From contig NVVR01000068.1 of the NCBI GenBank assembly GCA_002733415.1, positions 1 to 36,983 of the forward strand: DNA of 36,983 nt, written 5' to 3'. Made by a program: the position numbers and the translations under genes. Within the stretch, counting starts at the first letter, position 1. Each line of letters starts with the position of its first letter. The notes beneath the pieces are model-generated. The model did not search any database. It was not told the DNA's origin and saw only the letters and a program-made list of their open reading frames with translations. Shown piece by piece: positions 1 to 8,321 of the stretch. This DNA comes from Kordia sp. Its GTDB lineage: Bacteria; Bacteroidota; Bacteroidia; Flavobacteriales; Flavobacteriaceae.

Positions 1-240
1 GCTATATAATCAAAAAATAGTTAGAGTTACATGCTGAAATATGTTATGGATGGGGCTTTTTTGTTGTGAATGATTCCCTGTTAAAAATAAATGTGAAGAT
101 GAATAGGGAAAATGACAATCGGTACTACAAATAATGATATAAAATAGATGCTTTTTTAGTGAAATTAACTTAATATTGAGCCTGTCGAAATACTTGTTGT
201 AAATAAGAACATCGACAAGCTCAGTTTGATAATAGGGATG
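1..240. other. Intergenic, downstream of the his operon
   Basis: I see no credible coding region on either strand. The only structure is the inverted repeat at 176-224, listed separately. No T-rich intrinsic terminator follows hisIE. Confidence 0.5.
176..224. repeat. Degenerate palindromic intergenic repeat
   Basis: The left arm TTGAGCCTGTCGA (176-188) is the imperfect reverse complement of TCGACAAGCTCAG (212-224), with 23 bases between. The word CTGAGCTTGTCGA is a recurrent intergenic palindrome core in many Bacteroidota genomes (recalled, not searched). It lies just after the hisIE stop and could act as a 3' end stem in the his mRNA, but no T-run follows on the minus strand. Confidence 0.6.
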
Positions 241-828
241 TTATTTTGAACGGTTTTTTAAAACAGTTTCAATGTCCTTTAATGTAAACCCTTTTGCTTT
301 TAAAAGGATGAGGTAGTGGTACATCAAATCAGCCGCTTCATTTTTAAATAAATCAGTATCATTATCTTTTGCTTCAATAACCAGTTCTACAGCTTCTTCA
401 CCTACTTTTTGAGCAACTTTATTAATTCCTCTGCGGTATAATTGGTTAGTATAAGAGCTTTTATCATTGTCATCTATTCGTTGGGAAATTGTCTGTTCTA
501 ACTCATACATAAAACCTCTAGAAGTTTCATCACCAAAACAGGTAGTTGTCCCTTTATGACAAGTCGGTCCAATAGGATCAGCCTTAATTAAAAGAGTGTC
601 ATTATCACAGTCCACTTCAATAGACTTTACAAATAAAAAATCACCAGATTCTTCTCCCTTAGTCCATAAGCGGTTTTTACTTCTGCTATAAAAAGTAACT
701 TTATTTTCTGCCTTTGTCTTTTGAAAAGCTTCCTCATTCATATATCCTAACATCAATACTTGTAATGTAGTATTGTTTTGAATTATTACTGGTACTAAAC
801 CGTCTCCTTTTTTGAAATCTATAGTCAT
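241..828 (-). CDS. hisIE: Phosphoribosyl-AMP cyclohydrolase / phosphoribosyl-ATP diphosphatase
   Basis: Bifunctional cytosolic enzyme for steps 2 and 3 of histidine synthesis: removes pyrophosphate from PR-ATP (HisE half) and opens the adenine ring of PR-AMP (HisI half). The N-terminal HisI half shows the metal-site block CDNDTLLIKADPIGPTCHKG and a later TTTCF. The C-terminal HisE half shows VGEEAVELVIEA. Length 195 aa, normal for the fusion. The frame stays open upstream to 915, but the ATG at 826-828 (MTIDFKKGD) is chosen because the longer form would run into hisF and this ATG sits 4 bases after the hisF stop. Last gene of the operon. Confidence 0.96.
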   Translation of the reverse strand: MTIDFKKGDGLVPVIIQNNTTLQVLMLGYMNEEAFQKTKAENKVTFYSRSKNRLWTKGEESGDFLFVKSIEVDCDNDTLLIKADPIGPTCHKGTTTCFGDETSRGFMYELEQTISQRIDDNDKSSYTNQLYRRGINKVAQKVGEEAVELVIEAKDNDTDLFKNEAADLMYHYLILLKAKGFTLKDIETVLKNRSK

Positions 829-832
829 GATA

Positions 833-1606
833 TTATGTTGTTTTATTTTCAGTAATTCTAACTGGAATTTTTTTGTTCTGTAAATAATTTTTAAGTTCAG
901 GAATAGGAATCTCACTGTAGTGAAATATACTAGCTGCTAAACCAGCACTTGCTTCTGTATTGGTAAATAAATCAGAAAAATGTGCTTTTGTACCTGCTCC
1001 ACCAGAGGCAATAACAGGTATATTAATCGCTTTACTAACCTCGTTGGTTATATCCATAGCAAAACCTGCCTTTGTACCATCATTATTCATTGAGGTTAAT
1101 AAGATTTCTCCTGCCCCTAATTCAGTAACTTTTTTTGCCCACTCAATAGTTTTTAATAGGGTGATAGTTCTTCCTCCGTGTATAAAAACCATCCATTCAC
1201 CATCCACAAACTTGGTGTCAATAGCAACTACTACACACTGGCTTCCATACTGGTTTGCTATTTCAGAAATTAACTCAGGGTTTTTAACTGCTGATGAGTT
1301 TACACTAACTTTATCAGCTCCTGCTTTAATTATTTTTTCAACATCGGGTATGGAGTTAATTCCACCACCTACAGTAAATGGAATATTAATTTCTTTAGCA
1401 ATTTTCTGTACTAAATTGACTAATGTTTTTCTGTTTTCAATTGTTGCAGTAATATCTAAAAACACCAATTCATCAGCACCTTCCTCTACATATCGTTTTG
1501 CTAGTTCAATTGGGTCTCCAGCATCTTGAATGTCGACAAAATTGATTCCTTTTACTGTTCGTCCATCTTTGATATCTAAACAAGGAATGATTCTTTTTTT
1601 TAACAT
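833..1606 (-). CDS. hisF: Imidazole glycerol phosphate synthase, cyclase subunit
   Basis: Synthase half of IGP synthase. With ammonia from HisH it converts PRFAR to imidazole glycerol phosphate and AICAR, the latter feeding purine synthesis. A (beta/alpha)8 barrel of 257 aa, full length. The start [14 protein letters not shown] carries the first catalytic Asp, and VVAIDTK near residue 130 carries the second. Phosphate-binding glycine loops VGGGI and IASGGAG are present. It lies 10 bases after hisA and 4 bases before hisIE, so is clearly translated from the same mRNA. It is homologous to the neighbouring hisA, as is usual. Confidence 0.97.
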   Translation of the reverse strand: MLKKRIIPCLDIKDGRTVKGINFVDIQDAGDPIELAKRYVEEGADELVFLDITATIENRKTLVNLVQKIAKEINIPFTVGGGINSIPDVEKIIKAGADKVSVNSSAVKNPELISEIANQYGSQCVVVAIDTKFVDGEWMVFIHGGRTITLLKTIEWAKKVTELGAGEILLTSMNNDGTKAGFAMDITNEVSKAINIPVIASGGAGTKAHFSDLFTNTEASAGLAASIFHYSEIPIPELKNYLQNKKIPVRITENKTT

Positions 1607-1616
1607 TGTACTAAAA

Positions 1617-2330
1617 TTATAAAATTAAAGAAAGTTCTTTTAAGGTTATATTTCCTTCATAAATTGCTTTTCCTAAAATCGCTCCTTCGCAACCAATTTC
1701 TTTTAAAGTAACTAAATCGTCTATATTAGAAACACCACCACTAGCAATTAAATTTATTTTTGTAGCTCCCAAAATCTCTTGGTATAATTCATTCGAGGCT
1801 CCTTGAAGCATTCCATCTTTAGAGATATCTGTACAAATTACATTAATAATTCCTTTTGCTTCATAATTTTTAATAAAGTCCAATACATCTAGTTCAGAAC
1901 GTTCTAACCATCCGTTAGTGGCAATTTTTCGGTCTAAACAATCAGCGCCTAAAATGATTTTGTCATTTCCATAAGTAGTTAACCAGTTTAAAAACTGAGT
2001 AGAATTGTTGGCTGCAATACTACCTCCAGTAATTTGACTTGCACCAGATTCAAAAGCTATTTTTAAATCCTCATCAGATTTTAAACCTCCTCCAAAATCA
2101 ATTTTTAAATTTGTTTTAGAAGCAATTTGTTCTAATATTTTATAGTTGACAATATGCTTCGATTTTGCGCCATCTAAATCTACCACGTGTAAATATTGAA
2201 TTCCGCTATCTTCAAATTCCTTTGCAACCTCTAAGGGGTTTTCGTTATATATTTTTTTGGTATTGTAGTCGCCTTTCGTAAGGCGAACACATTTACCGTC
2301 TATGATGTCTATTGCTGGGATTATTCTCAT
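1617..2330 (-). CDS. hisA: ProFAR isomerase
   Basis: 1-(5-phosphoribosyl)-5-[(5-phosphoribosylamino)methylideneamino]imidazole-4-carboxamide isomerase, the Amadori rearrangement producing the HisF/HisH substrate. A 237 aa (beta/alpha)8 barrel, normal length. [19 protein letters not shown] holds the N-terminal catalytic Asp and the HisA-type VRLTKGDY signature, and [13 protein letters not shown] holds the second Asp. Phosphate loops IDFGGGL and IASGGVS are present. It is the only gene in the operon separated from its upstream partner by a real gap (115 bases to hisH), filled by a repeat. Confidence 0.97.
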   Translation of the reverse strand: MRIIPAIDIIDGKCVRLTKGDYNTKKIYNENPLEVAKEFEDSGIQYLHVVDLDGAKSKHIVNYKILEQIASKTNLKIDFGGGLKSDEDLKIAFESGASQITGGSIAANNSTQFLNWLTTYGNDKIILGADCLDRKIATNGWLERSELDVLDFIKNYEAKGIINVICTDISKDGMLQGASNELYQEILGATKINLIASGGVSNIDDLVTLKEIGCEGAILGKAIYEGNITLKELSLIL

Positions 2331-2360
2331 AATTTGTTTTTTTGTTGATATACTATGTAA

Positions 2361-2424
2361 TTTCTCCTATCGTCGAAATGACAGGTCATTGCGAGTGAAA
2401 TGAAGTATAGCAAAGCAATCAGCC
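2361..2424. repeat. Degenerate flavobacterial intergenic repeat inside the his operon
   Basis: The gap between hisH and hisA contains GTCATTGCGAG and, further on, AAAGCAATC, the ends of the common intergenic element of the form TCATTGCGAG...GAAGCAATC known from many Bacteroidota. ATTGC (2388-2392) pairs with GCAAT (2415-2419). The copy is eroded. Family assignment is from memory of the motif, not from a search. Confidence 0.5.
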
Positions 2425-2445
2425 TTTAGTTTAGTTATATATTAA

Positions 2446-3024
2446 TTATAGCTCTAAAAAGTTTTTAAGTATTTTCTCCCCTATATCAGCTGATTTCTCT
2501 GGGTGAAATTGTGTTGCATAAAAGTTGTCTTTTTGCATAGCTGTTCCAAAAGGCAAAATATAGTCACAACTGGCTATAGTTTGGTCGTTTATTTCAGCGT
2601 AATAACTATGTACATAATACACATCATTATTATGCTCGATACCTTTAAATAAAGGACTTTTGGTATCAATAAAGCTATTCCATCCCATGTGTGGAACTTT
2701 ACCTGTATCAGGAAATTTTTTAACATTAGTATCAAAAATACCTAAACAAGTAGTGTCAGCTTCTTCACTGTATTTACACATTAATTGTAGTCCAAGACAG
2801 ATACCTAACATTGGTTTTTCAATAGTGAGTAAAATTTTATCCAATCCTTTTTCGGTTAGGTATTTCATTGCTGAACTAGCTTCACCTACACCAGGGAAAA
2901 TAACTTTATCGGCATTTAATAATTCAGAAGCCTTATCAGTAATAATACTTTCATACCCTAAACGAGTTAAAGCATTTTGTACGGAACGGATATTTCCTGC
3001 GTTATATTTTACTATTGCGATCAT
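2446..3024 (-). CDS. hisH: Imidazole glycerol phosphate synthase, glutaminase subunit
   Basis: Class I glutamine amidotransferase that releases ammonia from glutamine and channels it to HisF. 192 aa, normal length. The nucleophile is Cys76 in MLGICLGLQLM; the rest of the triad is His174 and Glu176 in TQFHPEKS. The oxyanion segment PGVGEASSAM is present. The stop codon of hisB directly abuts this ATG with no gap on the upstream side, indicating translational coupling. Confidence 0.97.
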   Translation of the reverse strand: MIAIVKYNAGNIRSVQNALTRLGYESIITDKASELLNADKVIFPGVGEASSAMKYLTEKGLDKILLTIEKPMLGICLGLQLMCKYSEEADTTCLGIFDTNVKKFPDTGKVPHMGWNSFIDTKSPLFKGIEHNNDVYYVHSYYAEINDQTIASCDYILPFGTAMQKDNFYATQFHPEKSADIGEKILKNFLEL

Positions 3025-4116
3025 TTATATAATTCCTTTAGTACTCGGAATAGAGTAATTATTAGTTTTGGCAGTAGCCATTTTTATTGCTTTTGCAAAT
3101 GCTTTAAAAATAGATTCTATTTTGTGATGTTCATTATCTCCTTCGGATTTAATATTTAAATTACATTTTGCAGCATCACTGAACGATTTAAAAAAGTGCA
3201 TAAACATTTCTGAAGGCATTTCTCCAATCATTTCTCTTTTAAAAGAAACATCCCAAACTAACCATGGTCTACCTCCAAAATCGATAGCAACTTGTGTTAA
3301 GCAATCATCCATAGGTAATAAGAAGCCATAACGTTCGATAGCTTTTTTGTTGCCTAGGGCTTTTACAAAAGCTTCACCTAGTGCAATAGCTACATCTTCA
3401 ATAGTGTGGTGTTCATCAATTTCTAAATCACCTTTTACTTGGATATATAGATCTAAGTTTCCGTGTTTTGAAATTTGTTCTAACATGTGATCATAAAAAC
3501 CTAAGCCAGTAGAAATATTGCTTTTCCCTGAGCCATCTAAATTTACTTCAATAACAATATTAGTTTCATTAGTAACACGATTAATAGTTCCTTTTCGTGG
3601 CTTCGATTTTAAGTATAGATAAATATCTTCCCAACTTTTGGTTATTAATGAAGCATAGTCATTTGAATCCTTGCTAATAAAAATGCCTTTACATTTTAAG
3701 TTTTTAGCTAACTCAATATCAGTTACTCTATCACCAATTACGTAGGAGTTTTCTAAATCATAATTCCCATAAATATATTTTGATAGTAAACCTGTTCTTG
3801 GTTTTCTTGTTGGAGCGTTGTCTTCAGGAAAACTTTTATCGATTAATACTTCTGAAAAAATAATTCCTTCATTTTCAAAAGCTTGAATAACTTTGTTTTG
3901 TGTTGGCCAAAAGGTGTCTTCAGGAAATGAATCAGTACCCAAACCATCTTGGTTGGTTACCATGACAAGTTCATAATCCAGCTCACGAACAATTTTCCCA
4001 AGTCCTTGAAAAACACCAGGGTAAAATTCTAATTTTTCTAAACTATCTAATTGATAATCTATAGGTGGTTCAATTGCTAGTGTACCATCTCGATCTATAA
4101 AAAGTACTTTTTTCAT
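3025..4116 (-). CDS. hisB: Bifunctional histidinol-phosphatase / imidazoleglycerol-phosphate dehydratase
   Basis: Catalyses step 7 (IGP dehydratase) and step 9 (histidinol-phosphate phosphatase). Residues 1 to about 165 are a HAD phosphatase with FIDRDGTLA (Asp8 nucleophile, Asp10 acid/base), VTNQDGLG and VIGDRVTD. Residues from about 175 to 363 are the dehydratase with the two manganese-binding signatures DEHHTIED and DNEHHKIES. At 363 aa it matches the enterobacterial fusion. The zinc loop of E. coli HisB-N (Cys-x-His, Cys-x-Cys) is replaced by [15 protein letters not shown], with no Cys or His left. One base separates it from hisC. Confidence 0.96.
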   Translation of the reverse strand: MKKVLFIDRDGTLAIEPPIDYQLDSLEKLEFYPGVFQGLGKIVRELDYELVMVTNQDGLGTDSFPEDTFWPTQNKVIQAFENEGIIFSEVLIDKSFPEDNAPTRKPRTGLLSKYIYGNYDLENSYVIGDRVTDIELAKNLKCKGIFISKDSNDYASLITKSWEDIYLYLKSKPRKGTINRVTNETNIVIEVNLDGSGKSNISTGLGFYDHMLEQISKHGNLDLYIQVKGDLEIDEHHTIEDVAIALGEAFVKALGNKKAIERYGFLLPMDDCLTQVAIDFGGRPWLVWDVSFKREMIGEMPSEMFMHFFKSFSDAAKCNLNIKSEGDNEHHKIESIFKAFAKAIKMATAKTNNYSIPSTKGII

Positions 4117-4117
4117 G

Positions 4118-5143
4118 TTAGCTAATTTTAAGTGCGTTTATTAATTTGGTATTTTCTTCTGGGCTTCCTACTGTTATGCGAACACAGTTTTTAATAATGC
4201 TATTTCTATTTCTAATAATTATTTTTTGATCCACTAAGTTATTGTATGTTCCGTTAGCATTATTAACTTCTATTAATAGGAAATTAGCATCTGATGGATA
4301 TACTTTTTTTACTTGTGCTAGTGTTGTTAGTGTTTTTGATAGCTTTTCTTTTTCAATTAATATAACTCGTTTGTTTTTTTCAAACTCAGTAGTATTATTT
4401 AAAGCATTAATAGCCGATTTTTGATTCAGTTCGCTTACATTGTATGGAGGCTTTACTTTATTGAATAAATTAATGATATTAATATTTGTGTATGCAATAC
4501 CAATTCTAGCTGCTGCCAGTCCCCAGGCTTTACTGAATGTCTGACTCACAATTAAGTTAGGGTATTCTGCTAGTTTATTATTCCAAGAAGCTTCTGGACT
4601 GAAATCAATATATGCTTCATCAAGAATTACAATACCATTAAAATTATTTAAAATATATTCAATGTCAACCGTGTTAATTGTATTCCCTGTTGGGTTATTT
4701 GGCGAACAAATAAAAATTAGTTTTAAATATTCATCCTTTAAATGTGATTTTATTTCATCAATGTTTATTTGAAAATCATCAGTTAAAGGTAGTTTGACCA
4801 ATTCAATATTATTGATATTGGCAGAAACATCATACATACCATAAGTAGGAGAGAAGGTAAGTGCCTTGTCTTTTCCTGGTGTACAGAATATTCTGAATGC
4901 TAAATCAATTATTTCATCACTACCATTACCGATAAAAATATTATCTGTGGGAATATTTTTTAATGCACTCAAAGCCTTTTTTAAGGTCTTTTGCTGCGGA
5001 TCAGGATAACGATTTAAGTTACCAAAGGGATTTTCATTAGCGTCTAGAAACACACTGGCATCACCGGTATATTCATCTCTAGCACTTGAATATGCCACCA
5101 AGTTTAAGATGTTTTTTCGAACTATATTTTTTAAACTAAACAT
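4118..5143 (-). CDS. hisC: Histidinol-phosphate aminotransferase
   Basis: PLP-dependent fold-type I aminotransferase converting imidazole acetol phosphate and glutamate to histidinol phosphate. 341 aa. Visible features: SPNNPTGN near 148-154, ILDEAYIDF with the PLP-contacting Asp175 and Tyr178, and the Schiff-base Lys205 in [16 protein letters not shown]. Its ATG lies inside the end of hisD (8-base overlap, 5136-5143), so translation is probably coupled. Confidence 0.96.
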   Translation of the reverse strand: MFSLKNIVRKNILNLVAYSSARDEYTGDASVFLDANENPFGNLNRYPDPQQKTLKKALSALKNIPTDNIFIGNGSDEIIDLAFRIFCTPGKDKALTFSPTYGMYDVSANINNIELVKLPLTDDFQINIDEIKSHLKDEYLKLIFICSPNNPTGNTINTVDIEYILNNFNGIVILDEAYIDFSPEASWNNKLAEYPNLIVSQTFSKAWGLAAARIGIAYTNINIINLFNKVKPPYNVSELNQKSAINALNNTTEFEKNKRVILIEKEKLSKTLTTLAQVKKVYPSDANFLLIEVNNANGTYNNLVDQKIIIRNRNSIIKNCVRITVGSPEENTKLINALKIS

Positions 5144-6419
5144 TACTTTTCAATCTAAGTGTAACGGCATTTTTGTGAGCAAACAATTCTTCTGCTTCAG
5201 CCATTAATTCTATGGCGGGGCCAATATTTTGGATACCCTCTTTTGTTAATTTTTGAAAGGTTACTTTCTTTACAAAACTGTCTAAAGATACTCCGCTATA
5301 ATTTTTGGCGTATCCATTTGTTGGTAGTGTGTGATTTGTGCCACTAGCATAATCACCAGCACTTTCACAGCTGTAATTACCTATAAAAACAGAACCAGCA
5401 TTTGTAATAGTATCCAACCAATCATCAGCTTTGTCTGAAGCTAAAATTAAATGCTCTGGAGCATATTCATTACTAAATTGTATACAGTCACAAATTGTTT
5501 CAAGAACAATAGCACTACTGTGTTTTAATGCTTGTGTAGCAATATCAATACGAGGTAATTCAGCTAATTGTTTTGTTATTTCAGTAATAGTGGCTTCAAT
5601 TACTTGTTCATTATCAGAAAGTAATATTACCTGACTGTCAGTACCGTGTTCTGCTTGTGATAATAAATCAGCCGCTACAAATGCTGGCTTACTAGTTTCA
5701 TCTGCAATAATTAATACTTCGCTTGGTCCTGCAGGCATGTCTATAGCAACACCGTTTAATTGCACTAACTCTTTAGCTTTAGTAACAAACTGATTTCCAG
5801 GGCCAAATATTTTATATACTTGAGGTATGGATTCAGTTCCATATGCCATTGCGGCAATTGCCTGTGCGCCCCCTGATTTATATATTTTAGTAATCCCAAT
5901 AAGGTTAGCAGTATATAAAATTGCAGGGTGAATTTTGCCTTCTTTATTTGGAGGACTACACAATACAATTTCTTTACAACCTGCAAGTATTGCAGGTACT
6001 CCTAACATTAAAATAGTAGAAAACAATGGTGCTGTTCCTCCAGGGATGTATAGCCCGACTTTTTCAATAGGTAAGCTCTTTCTCCAGCATTGTACACCAG
6101 GAGTAGTTTCAATAATTTTTACTGTATTTTTTTGTGCAGCGTGAAATTTTTCAATATTTTTTTTTGCTAAACTGATAGCTACTTTTAATTCTTCTGAAAC
6201 TTGGGTAATAGCTTCAGAAATTTCATTTTCACTAACCGACAGACTTGTTAATGTAACACTATCAAATTTTTGAGCATAGGCTATTAGCGCTTGATCTTTA
6301 TTGCATTTTACATTCTCCAAAACTTCAGAGACAATTGCGTCTAATTCATTACGAGCAATTTCAGGACGTTTGGCTAAGATTTTCCAATCTTGGTTACTAG
6401 GATATTTAACTATTCTCAT
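5136..6419 (-). CDS. hisD: Histidinol dehydrogenase
   Basis: Zinc-dependent NAD enzyme carrying out the last two oxidations, histidinol to histidinal to histidine. 427 aa, normal. Family signatures: GLYIPGGTAPLFST, the NAD/substrate segment FGPGNQFVTKAK, PAGPSEVLIIAD, the metal/substrate histidine in SQAEHGTDSQ, EYAPEHLIL with the catalytic Glu and His, and SAGDYASGTNHTLPT. The start ATG overlaps the hisG stop by one base (TAATG), typical of tight coupling. Confidence 0.97.
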   Translation of the reverse strand: MRIVKYPSNQDWKILAKRPEIARNELDAIVSEVLENVKCNKDQALIAYAQKFDSVTLTSLSVSENEISEAITQVSEELKVAISLAKKNIEKFHAAQKNTVKIIETTPGVQCWRKSLPIEKVGLYIPGGTAPLFSTILMLGVPAILAGCKEIVLCSPPNKEGKIHPAILYTANLIGITKIYKSGGAQAIAAMAYGTESIPQVYKIFGPGNQFVTKAKELVQLNGVAIDMPAGPSEVLIIADETSKPAFVAADLLSQAEHGTDSQVILLSDNEQVIEATITEITKQLAELPRIDIATQALKHSSAIVLETICDCIQFSNEYAPEHLILASDKADDWLDTITNAGSVFIGNYSCESAGDYASGTNHTLPTNGYAKNYSGVSLDSFVKKVTFQKLTKEGIQNIGPAIELMAEAEELFAHKNAVTLRLKSNV

Positions 6420-7276
6420 TACAATACAATTTTATCAATAGGAACAATTAAAATACCTTCAGCTCCAGCGCTTTTTAACTCGTCAATAACCCCCCAAAAC
6501 TTACTTTCTTCAATTACAGAGTGTAAAGAACTCCAGCCTTCCTGTGCTAAAGGCAATAAAGTTGGACTTTTTAGGACTGGTAGAATATTAGTTACCTCAT
6601 CAATTTTATCATTAGGTACATTCATTAAAATGTACTTGGTATTTTTTGCTCTTAAAACAGATTGAATTCTAAATACTAATCGGTTTAATATTGCTTTCTT
6701 TTCGGGTGATAGCGTACTAGACTTTGCTAATACTGCTTCAGATTTTAAGATTACTTGTGTTTCTCTTAAACCGTTTTTAAACAAAGTACTACCTGAGCTT
6801 ACAATATCGCATATACCATCTGCCAAACCTATATTAGGGGCGATTTCTACTGAGCCAGAAATTACGTGTATTTCAGCATCAATATTATTTTTTGATAAAT
6901 AGCTTTGTAATGTATTCGGGTAAGAAGTTGCTATTTTTTTTCCATTGAAGTATGTTAATTCATCTGAAATAACATCTTTAGGAACAGCTAAAGAAACGTT
7001 ACATTTAGAGAATCCTAATCGTTCAATAATCTCAACTTTTTTACCTTTTTCGATCAATAGGTTTTCTCCAATAATGGCAATATCAACAACCCCATCCTCA
7101 AGATATTGTGGGATATCAGAATTTCGCAAGTATAATATCTCTAATGGGTAATTAGAAACACTAACTTTTAATTGATCTTTACCATTGTTGACATCAATAC
7201 CACAATCCTTTAATAATTTAAGAGAATCTTGATTAAGTCTTCCGCTTTTTTGAACGGCAATTTTTAGTGTACTCAT
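6419..7276 (-). CDS. hisG: ATP phosphoribosyltransferase, long form
   Basis: First, committed step: ATP plus PRPP gives phosphoribosyl-ATP. At 285 aa this is the long (HisG-L) form, with a catalytic periplasmic-binding-protein-like region (residues 1 to about 205) and a C-terminal ferredoxin-like regulatory domain (about 210-285), so the HisZ subunit used by short forms is not needed and feedback inhibition by histidine is expected. ISGSVEIAPNIGLADGICD and IVSSGSTLFKNGL are the PRPP-binding region. First structural gene, 47 bases downstream of the attenuator terminator. Confidence 0.96.
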   Translation of the reverse strand: MSTLKIAVQKSGRLNQDSLKLLKDCGIDVNNGKDQLKVSVSNYPLEILYLRNSDIPQYLEDGVVDIAIIGENLLIEKGKKVEIIERLGFSKCNVSLAVPKDVISDELTYFNGKKIATSYPNTLQSYLSKNNIDAEIHVISGSVEIAPNIGLADGICDIVSSGSTLFKNGLRETQVILKSEAVLAKSSTLSPEKKAILNRLVFRIQSVLRAKNTKYILMNVPNDKIDEVTNILPVLKSPTLLPLAQEGWSSLHSVIEESKFWGVIDELKSAGAEGILIVPIDKIVL

Positions 7277-7322
7277 TTTTTAATTAATAATGTCTGAGTA
7301 AACTTGCGGAGAGTAAAAATAA

Positions 7323-7353
7323 AAACCCCGTCTGATTTACTCAGACGGGGTTT
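7323..7353 (-). terminator. his attenuator terminator
   Basis: On the minus strand, CCCCGTCTGA (7350-7341) and TCAGACGGGG (7335-7326) form a perfect 10-bp stem with a 5-base loop, lengthened by three A-T pairs and followed by a T-rich tail into 7311. It lies between the leader peptide stop (7380) and the hisG ATG (7276), the place for an attenuator. The 5' arm can instead pair with UCAGGCG in the leader (7398-7392). Confidence 0.9.
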
Positions 7354-7379
7354 GAAAAATATTGTTTAAATTACATATA

Positions 7380-7442
7380 TCAAATCCTGCTCGCCTGAAT
7401 GCAAGTATGAAAATGATGATGATGTAATTGATTAAAGTTCAT
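7380..7442 (-). CDS. hisL: his operon leader peptide (HHHHFH)
   Basis: A 20-codon ORF reading MNFNQLHHHHFHTCIQASRI from the ATG at 7440-7442 to TGA at 7380-7382. Five of the residues are His, four of them consecutive (7424-7413) and one more at 7409-7407. A His-run ORF directly ahead of a terminator and hisG is the classical layout of histidine attenuation in enterobacteria; no protein function is expected. The gene symbol is by analogy in role, not by demonstrated descent. Confidence 0.88.
   Translation of the reverse strand: MNFNQLHHHHFHTCIQASRI
7390..7405 (-). promoter_or_regulatory. his leader pause/protector hairpin
   Basis: In the leader RNA, CUUGC (7405-7401) can pair with GCGAG (7394-7390) around a 6-base loop. 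This would hide the antiterminator strand UCAGGCG (7398-7392), which otherwise pairs over 7 bp (one G-U) with CGUCUGA of the terminator 5' arm (7347-7341). So the three mutually exclusive pairings of a ribosome-mediated attenuator are all present. Pairings read by eye, energies not calculated. Confidence 0.6.
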
Positions 7443-7461
7443 TTGTTATTATTTGAAGGTA

Positions 7462-7489
7462 CAATATTATGAAGTTATTTTTGTTTGAA
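7462..7489 (-). promoter_or_regulatory. Possible his operon promoter
   Basis: On the minus strand TAATATTG (7469-7462) matches 7 of 8 positions of TAnnTTTG, with TTC (7489-7487) 17 bases upstream in place of TTG. Transcription would start about 12 bases ahead of the leader ATG. A weak match; it is simply the best candidate in the gap. Confidence 0.3.
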
Positions 7490-7521
7490 CTAATATAATC
7501 TTACCAAATTGTAATAATAAA

Positions 7522-8214
7522 TTATTTTATAGCTTTAATTAGTGTAGCTAATTCAATACCGTAAATAGTGTTTTTCGCTTTCTTAGAAAGACCATTATAG
7601 ATAGAGTCTAGGTACTTTACATTTGCTTCTGGAATTTCTCTAGCGCCAATAAATGCAGCAACTGAGGTTCTTTTATGATTCAAAGCAAATTGAATAGCTC
7701 TTAAGTATTTAGAACGCATTAACTTGCTTATTTTTTTATCTAAACGAACAATAGCTTCTTGATCGTTTTTTAATTGCGCTTGAATAAATTCAATGTTCGC
7801 CACACCCAATTGAGTATTAATGTTCTTTAGTGAATTTTGATACTCGGTATAAATCCTGTGGTTTTTACTTCCTGTAATAATTACTTTAGAATTTATTTTA
7901 TTTAGATGTGTATTTAATTTTATTTTTCCTTTTTCTCCAAAGAAAGTTACACGATCATTATATTCAGTGCCATCTACTTTATCAACATAAATATAAAACA
8001 ATTCTGGTGCATCCACTATTGTACTTAAAGTAAACGTATCATTTCCATTAATAACAATAGAATCAAGATTTATTAATGAACTATCTTGTATCTTCTGTAA
8101 ATAAACAGTACCTTTTTTTAAGCCTGTTATAGTAGCTTCAATATTCATTTCATTTTCTTTTTTACAAGAAATAATGCTTATGATTAATGCTAAAAGGATT
8201 ATTGTTTTTTTCAT
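7522..8214 (-). CDS. DUF4369-like lipoprotein without a thioredoxin domain
   Basis: A 230 aa lipoprotein: Lys-Lys start, hydrophobic stretch and lipobox IISC with the lipidated Cys at 17, so it is anchored in the cell envelope. Residues about 21-115 (MNIEATITGLKKGTVYLQKIQDSSLINLDSIVINGNDTF... in outline) have the beta-strand pattern of DUF4369, the domain normally placed ahead of a TlpA/AhpC thioredoxin in Bacteroidota. The rest is a charged helical segment ending near IKAIK; no WCxxC motif and no Cys after position 17. It may be a shortened relative of those thiol-disulfide proteins. Function unknown. Confidence 0.75.
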   Translation of the reverse strand: MKKTIILLALIISIISCKKENEMNIEATITGLKKGTVYLQKIQDSSLINLDSIVINGNDTFTLSTIVDAPELFYIYVDKVDGTEYNDRVTFFGEKGKIKLNTHLNKINSKVIITGSKNHRIYTEYQNSLKNINTQLGVANIEFIQAQLKNDQEAIVRLDKKISKLMRSKYLRAIQFALNHKRTSVAAFIGAREIPEANVKYLDSIYNGLSKKAKNTIYGIELATLIKAIK

Positions 8215-8285
8215 ATTAAAAAGACTTTTTTAATTTTTCCGTGTAAACGGAAATCTCATTTTTGAATAAAAAATTAATTACAGTA

Positions 8286-8316
8286 CAAAGATGCAAATCT
8301 TTACTTATTATGCCAA
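8286..8316 (-). promoter_or_regulatory. Probable promoter of the DUF4369-like lipoprotein
   Basis: On the minus strand TTG (8316-8314) is followed after 20 bases by CATCTTTG (8293-8286), 7 of 8 matches to the Bacteroidota -7 box. The 5' leader would contain a perfect 7-bp hairpin TTTCCGT/ACGGAAA (8236-8253). Confidence 0.45.
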
Positions 8317-8321
8317 TTATA

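Noticed and set aside
960..1529. 189 aa open frame on the plus strand
   Set aside because: Lies wholly antisense to hisF, whose motifs are intact; the peptide has no recognisable domain and no promoter or start context.
8236..8253. 7-bp hairpin TTTCCGT/ACGGAAA after the DUF819 gene
   Set aside because: Considered as a terminator; no T-run follows directly on the minus strand and it lies within the leader of the next gene, so noted only with the promoter.
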